Below, piece by piece: positions 43,271-50,857 of a DNA stretch of 50,857 nucleotides. The stretch lies in assembly GCA_944325305.1 (NCBI GenBank), contig CALUZO010000015.1, positions 1 to 50,857 on the forward strand, in the 5' to 3' direction. A program made the translations under genes and the position numbers. Positions within the stretch are counted from its first letter, which is position 1, and every line of letters begins with the position of its first letter. Source of the DNA: an uncultured Rikenellaceae bacterium (lineage in GTDB: Bacteria > Bacteroidota > Bacteroidia > Bacteroidales > Rikenellaceae). The notes under the pieces are model-generated. The model did no database searches and was not told the DNA's origin. It was given only the letters and a program-made list of their open reading frames with translations.

Positions 43271-44239
43271 ATGTACGGTTTTCGAATATTTGTCAGAACG
43301 GTTTTATTGGGGGTTTTGCTGTCGGTTGCGGTTTGTGTTGCTTCTGCGCGCGAAGTGGTGAAGATCGCGTTCTATAATGTCGAGAATTTTTATGATACGA
43401 TACCCGATCCGGCGGGTGGCGATACCGAGTATTTGCCCGGAGGGACACGTAACTGGGATACTGAACGTTATTCCGCAAAACTGACCAATATTGCCCGCGT
43501 ATTGGATGAACTCGATGCAGACGTGGCGGGTCTTGCGGAGATCGAGAACGAAACTGCGGTACGTGATCTTGTGATGACGCTAAGGACGGATTATAACTAC
43601 ATTTATCTTTCGGGCGGCGATTCGAGGGGAATGAGTCTGGCCGTCTTGTACAAAGGCGACAAATTCGTACCGGATACGGCGCGGCTGGTCGGGATAGCTT
43701 CGTCGCGGAAGGCGCTTTACGTGCGAGGCGAACTCTATGGCGAGAGGGTGGATGTGATCGTGTGCCACATGCCCTCGCAAATGAATGCTGCTCGTTACCG
43801 CGACCGGGGGTTGGCTTCGCTATACGGTTATGTGGAATATTTGCACGGACATGACCGTGACGCACGCATTATACTTGTCGGAGACTTCAATGCCGATCCT
43901 GCCGACAGGATTATGAAACGCAGGTTCCATACTGCGGAGGTTGCCGTTGACGGTCGCCGTCCGCTTTTCGCTCCTTTGTCGCAACTTGCCGCACATGGAG
44001 TTGGTTCTTATGTATACAATAATCGTTGGCTGCTGTATGATAATATTTTTCTGAGTACGCGCTTTCTTGGAGGAGACGGGTTTCGTTATCTCGATTCCGG
44101 CATATTTTTACGCCCGTGGATGCTCGACAATGAGACAGTCTCCCGGAAGGGATATCCTTTCAGGACTTTTGCCGGTGGTGTATATTTGGGTGGTTACAGC
44201 GATCATCTTCCGGTATTCGTGTTGTTGGTGCGGGATTGA
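43271..44239 (+). CDS. Secreted endonuclease/exonuclease/phosphatase (EEP) family protein
   Basis: 322 residues with a signal peptide cut near CVASA. EEP motifs in order: IAFYNVENFYD (metal-binding Asn), LAEIENE (metal Glu), ICHMPSQ, LVGDFNADP (catalytic Asp/Asn), LYDNIFLS and GYSDHLPVFV (catalytic Asp-His). The fold covers DNases, sphingomyelinases and phosphoesterases; a periplasmic or exported nuclease or phosphodiesterase is most likely. No membrane anchor is seen. It stands alone between divergent and convergent neighbours. Confidence 0.86.
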   Translation: MYGFRIFVRTVLLGVLLSVAVCVASAREVVKIAFYNVENFYDTIPDPAGGDTEYLPGGTRNWDTERYSAKLTNIARVLDELDADVAGLAEIENETAVRDLVMTLRTDYNYIYLSGGDSRGMSLAVLYKGDKFVPDTARLVGIASSRKALYVRGELYGERVDVIVCHMPSQMNAARYRDRGLASLYGYVEYLHGHDRDARIILVGDFNADPADRIMKRRFHTAEVAVDGRRPLFAPLSQLAAHGVGSYVYNNRWLLYDNIFLSTRFLGGDGFRYLDSGIFLRPWMLDNETVSRKGYPFRTFAGGVYLGGYSDHLPVFVLLVRD

Positions 44240-44301
44240 GGCGGTTGCGTGTTTGATTTTGACGCACGGATCATCGGCGGGCAATCAGGTTTTTCCGTTC
44301 A

Positions 44302-44339
44302 AAACAAAGAGCCGTCCTGTTGCGGACGGCTCTTTGTTT
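44302..44339 (+). terminator. Terminator between the EEP and FadL-like genes
   Basis: A 16-bp stem (44302-44317 with 44324-44339), loop TGTTGC, A/T-rich ends on both sides; may work in both directions. Confidence 0.88.
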
Positions 44340-44356
44340 GGTATAAACAGTGGCTA

Positions 44357-46111
44357 TTAGAATCTTATGTTGAATGACAGAACGGCGTTGTGATTAAAGA
44401 GTTCCGATTTGATTGCGTTGCTTCTGCCGTAGTCTATTTCCGTTATTCGGGATGCGTAAACATTTGGCTCGACCTCGACAAGGTTGTTGTCCGGACCGTA
44501 GTAGTAGAAGAGTTCATATCCCGTATAATTCGTTTTCATGAAAACGTAGGTAAGGTCGAGGGAGTATTTGTTGTTAAAGCGATATCCGATACCTGCCGAA
44601 AGATTCATCGATTTATAAGGAAGAGGTTCGTTGTATATTTCGTTGCTTTTCTTCAGGAATGAACCGTTGTAGGCGAAACCTGCCCTGAGCGCAAAAGCCG
44701 GCGTCACTTTGTATTCACCTCCCACGCGGACGATATGGCGTGGTTTGTAAGTCTCTTTGACGGTTTGTTTCAGTGTTTCGAATTCATCGTCGGGCACATA
44801 ATCGGGAACTCTTATACGCATCCAGTTGTAGAAGTCGCATTCGTAGTCTAATGCAATAAGTCCTTTGTTGCCGAACGTATATGAAACCCCTGTCAACAGA
44901 CGTCCATGGGTGTTGTAATCGTAATCATATTCCCAAGTGTCGGAGTTGTCGTAGTAAGCGTTGCTGGGGAAGACGGTCTCCATGGATGCGGAGTAGTGTT
45001 TGGTTACCGTGCTCCATGTGGGGGTATGGAATGCCAATCCGAGACGCAGTCCGGCAACCGGATTGAATATGGCGCCTATCTTGAAGTTGAAACCGGATCC
45101 TGACATGCGACTATATTGACTGTAGGTCATACTGTTGGCAGGCATATCCGCACCGCTGTTGTTGGTGTAGGTTTCGGTATAGGTAACGTTTTGTCTGCGG
45201 TATATGTCCTGTAGCCCGAGTGAAAATCCGATATAGGTATGTCCCTTGATGTTGAATCCGCCGGCAATATTGTATTCGCCCGCGCTACCTCTTGAGTCGA
45301 CTTGCAGTCGGTGGCCTACAGAGGCGATCCGGTCTGTCTCCCAAAGGTCAACGCCGCGTAAATAATAGGTCTTGTTTTCCAATTCTTCATATTTGTTCGG
45401 ATATTCGTCCGGCCATTGGGACTCGATATTTTTCCATTGTTCGTCGGCGGGGAAAGTGTGGACGCCGACAAGACCGGTTCTTACTCCGAGTATTGCACCC
45501 CAGTCTTTCGGCGACATGTCGGGGTTGCCCCATGGTGTGTAGTCGCGACTGTTGTCCAGCCAGTCGCGCGGAATGCCGAAAAGTTGCAGGGCGAACACCT
45601 CTCCGAGCGACATGTGGTCGGAGCGCATGGAGAAGTCCCCCCTGTAGTTGTAGTCGGCAAGGCGGTTGTACGAAAACCCGAATGTGAAACTCGTCAGATC
45701 GCCCAGGCCCTGGTAGAAATTAAGTGCCACTCCGATATTGTTGGGGGCGAAGTTGGCTTTGGCTCTGCCATTGTCGGATATTATTAGGGGGCTCGAGTTT
45801 TTGTACTTCGACACCGACATGTTCAGGCTAACTCCGAATTCCGATGATTGATACATACCCAATCCCGCAGGGTTTATTCCCATACTCGAGAGGTCTGCGC
45901 CGAGTGATGTGTATGCGCTGCCCATCGCGATGCTGCGGGCGGTTCCGAATCCGTTGTTGACCGACGAGAGAATAGGGAGTTCGTCTGTGTAGGAGCGATA
46001 TCGCGAGAGCAGGTATCCCTGCGCGTATGGGTAAGAATCCTGTGCAGCCAGCGATCCTGTCGAAGCAAATACGACGATCCCGCAAAATAGTATGTTATAT
46101 AGTTTTTTCAT
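44357..46111 (-). CDS. OmpP1/FadL-family outer membrane protein
   Basis: 584 residues with a signal peptide cut after SLAAQ. The N-terminal hatch motif ARSIAMGSAYTSLGADLSSMGINPAGLGMY is the FadL hallmark (NPA plus alternating Gly). A barrel with many Tyr-rich strands follows, ending in FNHNAVLSFNIRF with a terminal Phe suited to BAM insertion. FadL proteins admit long-chain fatty acids or other hydrophobic compounds. Two inserts are long (around 180-260), and the protein is larger than E. coli FadL. It is co-transcribed 28 nt behind the low-complexity lipoprotein gene. Confidence 0.85.
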   Translation of the reverse strand: MKKLYNILFCGIVVFASTGSLAAQDSYPYAQGYLLSRYRSYTDELPILSSVNNGFGTARSIAMGSAYTSLGADLSSMGINPAGLGMYQSSEFGVSLNMSVSKYKNSSPLIISDNGRAKANFAPNNIGVALNFYQGLGDLTSFTFGFSYNRLADYNYRGDFSMRSDHMSLGEVFALQLFGIPRDWLDNSRDYTPWGNPDMSPKDWGAILGVRTGLVGVHTFPADEQWKNIESQWPDEYPNKYEELENKTYYLRGVDLWETDRIASVGHRLQVDSRGSAGEYNIAGGFNIKGHTYIGFSLGLQDIYRRQNVTYTETYTNNSGADMPANSMTYSQYSRMSGSGFNFKIGAIFNPVAGLRLGLAFHTPTWSTVTKHYSASMETVFPSNAYYDNSDTWEYDYDYNTHGRLLTGVSYTFGNKGLIALDYECDFYNWMRIRVPDYVPDDEFETLKQTVKETYKPRHIVRVGGEYKVTPAFALRAGFAYNGSFLKKSNEIYNEPLPYKSMNLSAGIGYRFNNKYSLDLTYVFMKTNYTGYELFYYYGPDNNLVEVEPNVYASRITEIDYGRSNAIKSELFNHNAVLSFNIRF

Positions 46112-46139
46112 AATTTATTGATTTTGGTTACTGAGTTGG

Positions 46140-47471
46140 TTAACGCGAACTCCTTGACGAACTTCCCGAACTGCGCGACGAGCCGCTGGAAGAGCTTCCT
46201 CCAGAGTAGCTTCCTCCAGAGTAACTGCTGCCCGAGGAGTTGCTCCGGTATGCTCCGGATGAACTGCTCGACGAGTTGCTGCGATACGCTCCGGATGAAC
46301 TGCTCGACGAACTGCCGCGGTAGGATGATCCCACACTGCTGCTCGATGAACTGCTGCGAGTCGAACGGTTCGAACTACCCGTCGAACCGGAGGGCCTTGA
46401 TTGCAGGATAGGTCTCGATGAACCGCTGCTGCTCGACGAAGAACTTTGTGTACCTCGGTATACTCCGTTAGGACCTATGTGTAGGTTGCCTGTATTTCCG
46501 GTAGTGCCGCTTCCGCGGTAAGAGGCATTAGAGGAGCTGTTGCTGCGGTATGCTCCGCTGCTTATGGCCGGATTCCTGCCGGAAGATGTAATGCTGCTGC
46601 CGGGACGGTAGGATCGTTCCCCGGACGAGGCGTAGCGGGGACGAGAATATACGGTTGTTCCACGGTATCTGTCGCTTGGATACGATGCTATTCCGTGTCC
46701 GTAGATCGGGCCGTGAGGTCTGTGGGGGTAATATCCCCAATATCTGTCCCAATACCAGTATCTGTTCCAATATCCTCCCCATCCCCATGGGTAGTAGTCC
46801 CAACCGAAACTCCAGTCCCACCACGGATTATATCCGTAGAGCCTGTATCCCCAGTATGGGTCCCAGTAAAAGTTGTTGGCCCAGTAACCCCAGTCGCGCC
46901 AATAATAATATGGAGAATCCCAATAGGGGTCGTACAGACTGTTTATGCCGAAATTGATGCTGAATCGTCCCCGATTGTCCCATCTGCCGAAAAGCGAGGT
47001 TATGTATTTTGGCTCGAGCCACACTTCGTCGCCCATAACCATTAGGTTATAGTCGGAGTCGTCTAATTTGTACGCGGTTTTTTCATCGCCCGAGTCGCGC
47101 AACAGGTCTGCATAGGTTCTGCCTTCGGCGTATGTCTGCGATGCTTCTCCTCTCAGTCTTCGTTCGTAGGCTCCCTGGATGCTGTTTTCGACCAGATTGT
47201 CGGCATCGTATTCATCTATAATGATTTCCGCGTCGCGGATTCCTGCCTGGCTGAGTCTCGCTTTGACGAGGGCTTCCTGAGCGCGGGCCTGTGCCGCCTC
47301 TTCCTCTGCGATGAGGCGTTGACGTTCGGCTATCGCCGCCCTGTCATGGGTGGTGTAAAGGTCGTCTATGAGATTGCTGCTGGCACTGGTGTGCGTACTG
47401 GAGCAACTGCCGAATACGAGTGTCGCGCATGCTGTCACGACCGTACCCAGAATATTTCTCAAAGTTTTCAT
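46140..47471 (-). CDS. Lipoprotein with Trp/Tyr-rich centre and Ser/Arg-rich repetitive tail, function unknown
   Basis: 443 residues. Lipoprotein signal ending FGSC (Cys23). Residues about 40-130 are charged and helical (ERQRLIAEEEAAQARAQEA, probable coiled coil). About 150-265 is extremely Trp/Tyr/Gly-rich with dozens of aromatic residues (for example YWDSPYYYWRDWGYW-like runs). The remainder is low-complexity Ser with Gly, Arg, Tyr and Asn, containing repeats of GAYRSNSSSSSS. I do not recognise a family. Such a tail suggests an extended surface or periplasmic, possibly peptidoglycan- or polymer-associated protein. It precedes a FadL-like gene in the same unit. Confidence 0.8.
   Translation of the reverse strand: MKTLRNILGTVVTACATLVFGSCSSTHTSASSNLIDDLYTTHDRAAIAERQRLIAEEEAAQARAQEALVKARLSQAGIRDAEIIIDEYDADNLVENSIQGAYERRLRGEASQTYAEGRTYADLLRDSGDEKTAYKLDDSDYNLMVMGDEVWLEPKYITSLFGRWDNRGRFSINFGINSLYDPYWDSPYYYWRDWGYWANNFYWDPYWGYRLYGYNPWWDWSFGWDYYPWGWGGYWNRYWYWDRYWGYYPHRPHGPIYGHGIASYPSDRYRGTTVYSRPRYASSGERSYRPGSSITSSGRNPAISSGAYRSNSSSNASYRGSGTTGNTGNLHIGPNGVYRGTQSSSSSSSGSSRPILQSRPSGSTGSSNRSTRSSSSSSSVGSSYRGSSSSSSSGAYRSNSSSSSSGAYRSNSSGSSYSGGSYSGGSSSSGSSRSSGSSSRSSR
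46252..46310 (-). repeat. 36-bp tandem coding repeat in the Ser-rich tail
   Basis: GCTCCGGATGAACTGCTCGA occurs at 46252 and again at 46288, a period of 36 bp or 12 codons; degraded copies extend on both sides. The unit encodes the SSSSSGAYRSNS-type repeat. In-frame slippage could change tail length. Confidence 0.75.
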
Positions 47472-47706
47472 GGCTTTAATTATTGTATCTTCTCTACTTT
47501 ACAATAACGTAAATGGCTTTGTTTTCGTATATTTTCCTTGTATGCTGTCTTATCCACAAGAGGTATGCCACAACTGTTTGCCGCAAGTCTTGGGGCGATT
47601 CTTCATAAAAGGTATGTCTGTGTGTTTGGCAATTTTCGCGGTTATATAATTGTTTTCAAACCCAAAACTACCCAATGTAAATATGCATATAATTATAAAA
47701 AAAACA

Positions 47707-47714
47707 TAACTTTG
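47707..47714 (+). promoter_or_regulatory. -7 box for proS
   Basis: TAACTTTG, 22 nt upstream of the ATG at 47737, in an A-rich region with no clear TTTG partner. Confidence 0.6.
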
Positions 47715-47736
47715 CCATCAAAAAAATTGACTAAAA

Positions 47737-49221
47737 ATGGCTAAAGAGTTGAAAGAACTTACGAACAGGGAGGAAAACTATTCCCAGTGGTATAATGATT
47801 TGGTTGTGAAAGCCGGTCTGGCAGAGAGTTCGGCGGTACGCGGATGTATGGTCATAAAGCCTTACGGATATGCCATATGGGAGAAAATGCAGCGTGCGCT
47901 CGACCAGATGTTCAAGGATACGGGGCATGTGAATGCATATTTCCCGTTGTTCATACCGAAATCGTTTTTCAGCAAAGAGGCCAAGCATGTCGAAGGTTTC
48001 GCCAAGGAGTGCGCGGTGGTAACGCATTACCGTCTGATGAACGACCCCAACGGCAACGGCGTCGTTGTGGATCCCGATGCCAAACTCGAAGAAGAACTTA
48101 TTGTGCGTCCGACCTCGGAAACGATCATATGGAATACATACAAGGGATGGATACAGTCTTACCGCGATCTGCCTATACTGTGCAACCAGTGGGCGAATGT
48201 CGTGCGCTGGGAGATGAGAACGAGGCTTTTCCTGCGTACGGCAGAGTTTCTGTGGCAGGAGGGGCACACGGCCCATGAAACGCGGGAAGAGGCTATCGAG
48301 GAGGCATACAAGATGGTTTATGTTTATCGAGACTTCGTTGAGCAGTTCATGGGGGTGCCTGTCATCGTGGGGCACAAGAGCGAGAATGAACGTTTCGCTG
48401 GTGCCGAGGACACACTCTCCATCGAAGCGCTGATGCAGGACGGGAAGGCATTGCAGAGCGGAACGTCGCATTTCCTCGGTCAGAATTTTGCGAAGGCATT
48501 CGATGTGCAGTTTGCCAACCGCGACGGGAAGCTCGATTATGTATGGGCGACGTCGTGGGGTGTCTCGACCCGTCTTATGGGGGCGCTCATCATGGCTCAT
48601 TCGGATAACAACGGCCTCGTTCTTCCTCCTAAGCTCGCACCCATACAAGTGGTAATGATACCTATATATAAAGGGGAAGAGGAACTCAGGACCGTAGTCG
48701 CCCGGATGGAAAAGTTTGCCGCCGAACTTAAAAAACGCGGCATAAGCGTGAAGATCGATGACCGCGACAATGTCCGCTCGGGTTTCAAGTTTGCCGAGTA
48801 TGAACTGAAGGGTGTGCCAGTACGTCTTGCAATGGGGCCGCGCGACATGCAGAACGGAACCATCGAGATAGTTCGCCGCGATACGCTTGCCAAAGAAACG
48901 GTGTCGCAGGAGGGGCTGACCGACAGGATCGAGGCGCTGCTGGACGATATACAGCGCAATATATTCGAGAAGGCGCTGAAATACCGTGAGGAGCATACGA
49001 CCAAGGTAGACACCTACGAAGAGTTCAAGAAAGTTCTCGAAGAGAAGGGCGGATTCATATTGGCCCATTGGGACGGAACGATAGAGACCGAAGAGGCCAT
49101 AAAGGCTGAAACGAAAGCGACTATTCGGTGTATACCTCTTGACGCTCCGGAGGAGGATGGTGTATGTATTTATTCGGGCAGGCCGTCGAAACGCAGAGTA
49201 TTGTTCGCCAAAGCATATTAG
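47737..49221 (+). CDS. proS: Prolyl-tRNA synthetase, eukaryote/archaeal type
   Basis: 494 residues. Class II motifs: [60 protein letters not shown] motif 2 region, [16 protein letters not shown], and motif 3 [14 protein letters not shown]. The anticodon-binding domain (about 285-400) is followed by the extra C-terminal zinc-type domain, and the protein ends in KAY, a feature of the archaeal-type ProS also found in Bacteroidota. No editing insert as in E. coli ProS. Confidence 0.95.
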   Translation: MAKELKELTNREENYSQWYNDLVVKAGLAESSAVRGCMVIKPYGYAIWEKMQRALDQMFKDTGHVNAYFPLFIPKSFFSKEAKHVEGFAKECAVVTHYRLMNDPNGNGVVVDPDAKLEEELIVRPTSETIIWNTYKGWIQSYRDLPILCNQWANVVRWEMRTRLFLRTAEFLWQEGHTAHETREEAIEEAYKMVYVYRDFVEQFMGVPVIVGHKSENERFAGAEDTLSIEALMQDGKALQSGTSHFLGQNFAKAFDVQFANRDGKLDYVWATSWGVSTRLMGALIMAHSDNNGLVLPPKLAPIQVVMIPIYKGEEELRTVVARMEKFAAELKKRGISVKIDDRDNVRSGFKFAEYELKGVPVRLAMGPRDMQNGTIEIVRRDTLAKETVSQEGLTDRIEALLDDIQRNIFEKALKYREEHTTKVDTYEEFKKVLEEKGGFILAHWDGTIETEEAIKAETKATIRCIPLDAPEEDGVCIYSGRPSKRRVLFAKAY

Positions 49222-49235
49222 TAAGCCAAAAGTAA

Positions 49236-49270
49236 AAAAGAGCGCCGTTAAGGCGCTCTTTTGTTTTTTT
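49236..49270 (+). terminator. Terminator of proS
   Basis: An 11-bp stem AAAAGAGCGCC/GGCGCTCTTTT, loop GTTAA, then TTTTGTTTTTT-like tract, 14 nt past the stop. Confidence 0.92.
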
Positions 49271-49321
49271 ACTGCAAAAGCAAATTTTTCGGGATTTGTA
49301 TTTTGCAATTGCGACGGCAGA

Positions 49322-50236
49322 TTATTTCAGATCCTTCAGCCAGCGTGCGAGGCTTGTGGTGAATTCGTCGTAGTATTTGAAACTTTCGCGGAAGCCCCAG
49401 CCGTGGCCGCCGGATGGATATATGTGCAGTTCGGCGGGGATGTTTTTAGCCTTCAGGGCGTTGTACATGGCAGTGCTGTTCTGTGGGGGCACCGTTTTGT
49501 CGTCGTTGGAAAGAGCAATGAACACCGGCGGGGTATCCTCCGTGACATTCTGGTCTGCCGAATATTCCGCAATCAGCTTGTCGTATTCCTGTTTGTCCAT
49601 TTTGTCAGCCGGTCCGAGAAGGTTGTTCCTCGAGCCGTTGTGGGCCAGTTCCGGCGTCAGAGAGATCACCGGATATATGAGTATTGAAAAATCCGGGCGT
49701 GTCGATTCGTCGAACTTCACTGTGCCTGTCGATGCGAGGTGGCCTCCTGCGGAGAAACCTATTATTCCGACTTTTGCAGGATCGATATTCCATTCTTCGG
49801 CATTCTCGCGCATTACACGGATAGCCTGATGAAGATCGGCCAGAGGGACCTCGCGGTGTCCGTTTGGCATGCGGTAATAGAGGACCATGGCTGTTATGCC
49901 CTGGCTGTTGAACCATTTGGCGGGCTGATCTCCTTCGTGCCCTGCCGCGAGATAGGCATAGCCTCCGCCGGGACAGATTATGACAGCCCTGCCGGAATTT
50001 GTCTTCGGAATGTAGAGCTGGTAGCGAGGATTTGCAACATTATGCATTCTCAGGCCCTCTTTTTCGCTCTCCTTGCCTTCCAGTCCGTTCGATTGCGGTG
50101 TGCCGTTTTTATAAAGGATTTGATCTTTAAGTATCTTTTCAGTACTGTTGTTGACGTCAGAAGATGATTGTGCCGCTATCTGTCCGGCTATGCAAATCAT
50201 GACGATTGCTGCGAGAACTTGTTTGATAACTTTCAT
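49322..50236 (-). CDS. Secreted alpha/beta-hydrolase esterase (BD-FAE/acetyl-xylan esterase-like)
   Basis: 304 residues with a signal peptide cut near QIAAQ. Oxyanion-hole strand CPGGGYAYLAAGHEGD (88 onward), nucleophile elbow GFSAGG (Ser162), catalytic Asp in LSNDDKTVPP and His in PSGGHGWG. This is the pattern of small carbohydrate esterases and hemicellulose-associated acetyl or feruloyl esterases of Bacteroidota. Substrate unknown. It has its own promoter and no linked glycosidase. Confidence 0.85.
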   Translation of the reverse strand: MKVIKQVLAAIVMICIAGQIAAQSSSDVNNSTEKILKDQILYKNGTPQSNGLEGKESEKEGLRMHNVANPRYQLYIPKTNSGRAVIICPGGGYAYLAAGHEGDQPAKWFNSQGITAMVLYYRMPNGHREVPLADLHQAIRVMRENAEEWNIDPAKVGIIGFSAGGHLASTGTVKFDESTRPDFSILIYPVISLTPELAHNGSRNNLLGPADKMDKQEYDKLIAEYSADQNVTEDTPPVFIALSNDDKTVPPQNSTAMYNALKAKNIPAELHIYPSGGHGWGFRESFKYYDEFTTSLARWLKDLK

Positions 50237-50264
50237 GGTTTAAGTAGGTTAATATTATAAATGT

Positions 50265-50272
50265 CAAAGCTA
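50265..50272 (-). promoter_or_regulatory. -7 box for the esterase gene
   Basis: Minus-strand TAGCTTTG, 28 nt upstream of the ATG at 50236. Confidence 0.6.
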
Positions 50273-50327
50273 AGACAAAAATGGCAGATAAAAAAGTGTT
50301 ATTTTTCGAAAAAAAACATCAAAAAAA

Positions 50328-50358
50328 TTTGCAGGGTCAAAAAAAGTCCATACATTTG
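50328..50358 (+). promoter_or_regulatory. rRNA operon promoter P1
   Basis: TTTG (50328-50331), 19-nt spacer, TACATTTG (50351-50358). Full consensus match about 380 nt before the 16S gene. Confidence 0.8.
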
Positions 50359-50425
50359 CACCCGCTGAACGGAAAAACACAATAAAGTTTAAATGTTCTC
50401 CGTTTTGCATTTTGTTCTGAAAAAT

Positions 50426-50457
50426 TTTGGTGGTTACAAAAATTGAACTTATCTTTG
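50426..50457 (+). promoter_or_regulatory. rRNA operon promoter P2
   Basis: TTTG (50426-50429), 20-nt spacer, TATCTTTG (50450-50457), 99 bp downstream of P1. Tandem promoters are expected for rRNA operons. Confidence 0.8.
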
Positions 50458-50608
50458 TAACCCTTTCGTTCCGGTTTCGGGGCGCTTTCTGAAGACAGGA
50501 TCGGGCTGTTGGTTGTCGGATATGATAACGAGGCCGAATAAAGAGAAGTCACACTGAATTGGTGTGGCGGGAATTCTGCAGGTTCTGGATTTTGGAGAGT
50601 TCGGACAT

Positions 50609-50618
50609 GGTTCTTTGA
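50609..50618 (+). promoter_or_regulatory. boxA-like antitermination element in the rRNA leader
   Basis: GGTTCTTTGA resembles the boxA core (TGYTCTTTGA/TA) bound by NusB-S10 in rRNA leaders. A hairpin CTATTC/GAATAG lies about 50 nt further on, and the rest of 50458-50740 holds no ORF of note. Confidence 0.5.
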
Positions 50619-50740
50619 TTTACTGGTAAAAGAGAGAAAAAAGAAATGCAGAAATTTATCCTGGCTATTCTTTTCGAATAGTCATCAATTCCACCAAGGA
50701 ATAAGTAGTCGGGGCTCAAACAATATTCATGAAACATATT

Positions 50741-50857
<117 letters not shown>

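Noticed and set aside
46200..46460. Short regular repeats suggesting a CRISPR array
   Set aside because: The repeats are in-frame Ser-rich codons without unique spacers, and there are no cas genes.
47731..49308. 525-codon minus-strand frame opposite proS
   Set aside because: ProS is certain on the plus strand with a promoter and terminator; the other frame is a shadow.

Overview
The window reads as a Bacteroidales chromosome, most likely Rikenellaceae (Alistipes-like). The evidence is the 5' end of a 16S rRNA gene at the right edge (GATGAACGCTAGCGGCAGG... then GGGGCAGCAT), the Bacteroidota promoter signature TAnnTTTG in front of many genes (often with a TTTG box about 20 nt upstream), DUF1735-type lipoproteins, GH92 and GH97 enzymes, a BtuG-like propeller and a eukaryote/archaeal-type ProS. 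Genus is an inference; no database was searched.

Layout. 0.4-5.5 kb: two surface lipoproteins built from DUF1735-like repeats, one ending in a GH18-like domain with a degenerate catalytic motif, the other in an SGNH/CE6-like esterase. 5.6-7 kb: gene-free DNA around a tRNA-Leu(UAG). 7-10.7 kb: polyprenol-phosphate mannosyltransferase plus dihydroorotase, divergent from a COG2509-type FAD protein. 11.1-13.8 kb: an isolated phage-type cassette (large terminase, unknown 98-residue protein, divergent CI/S24-like repressor) without other phage genes. 13.9-17.3 kb: a thioredoxin-like lipoprotein and a porin/AspT-type transporter pair. 17.9-21.8 kb: a leftward housekeeping run lpxK, PNP, DUF3784, ssb, hslR, DUF4924. 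21.9-27.2 kb: uvrC, a DUF3467 protein, an unusual clan GH-A hydrolase, rplY-pth and tRNA-Leu(GAG).

27.3-34.4 kb: a double-ABC ATPase diverges from a cobalamin-riboswitch-controlled B12 uptake locus (BtuG-like propeller lipoprotein, PKD-type lipoprotein, BtuB-like TonB-dependent receptor). 34.5-41 kb: a second AspT/YidE transporter, GH97 and GH92 glycosidases reading away from each other. 41-47.5 kb: M24 aminopeptidase and tsaB, an EEP-family phosphohydrolase, and an operon of a Trp/Tyr- and Ser/Arg-rich lipoprotein with a FadL-like outer membrane protein. 47.7-50.9 kb: proS, an alpha/beta-hydrolase esterase, then two tandem rRNA promoters and the start of 16S rRNA.

The most notable items are the orphan terminase cassette, whose repressor has lost both catalytic residues of its S24 domain; the apparently non-catalytic GH18 lipoprotein; the PKD lipoprotein in the B12 locus with a possible second, degenerate cobalamin-riboswitch-like leader; the low-complexity lipoprotein paired with FadL; and a thioredoxin-fold lipoprotein with a second CxxC at its very C terminus.
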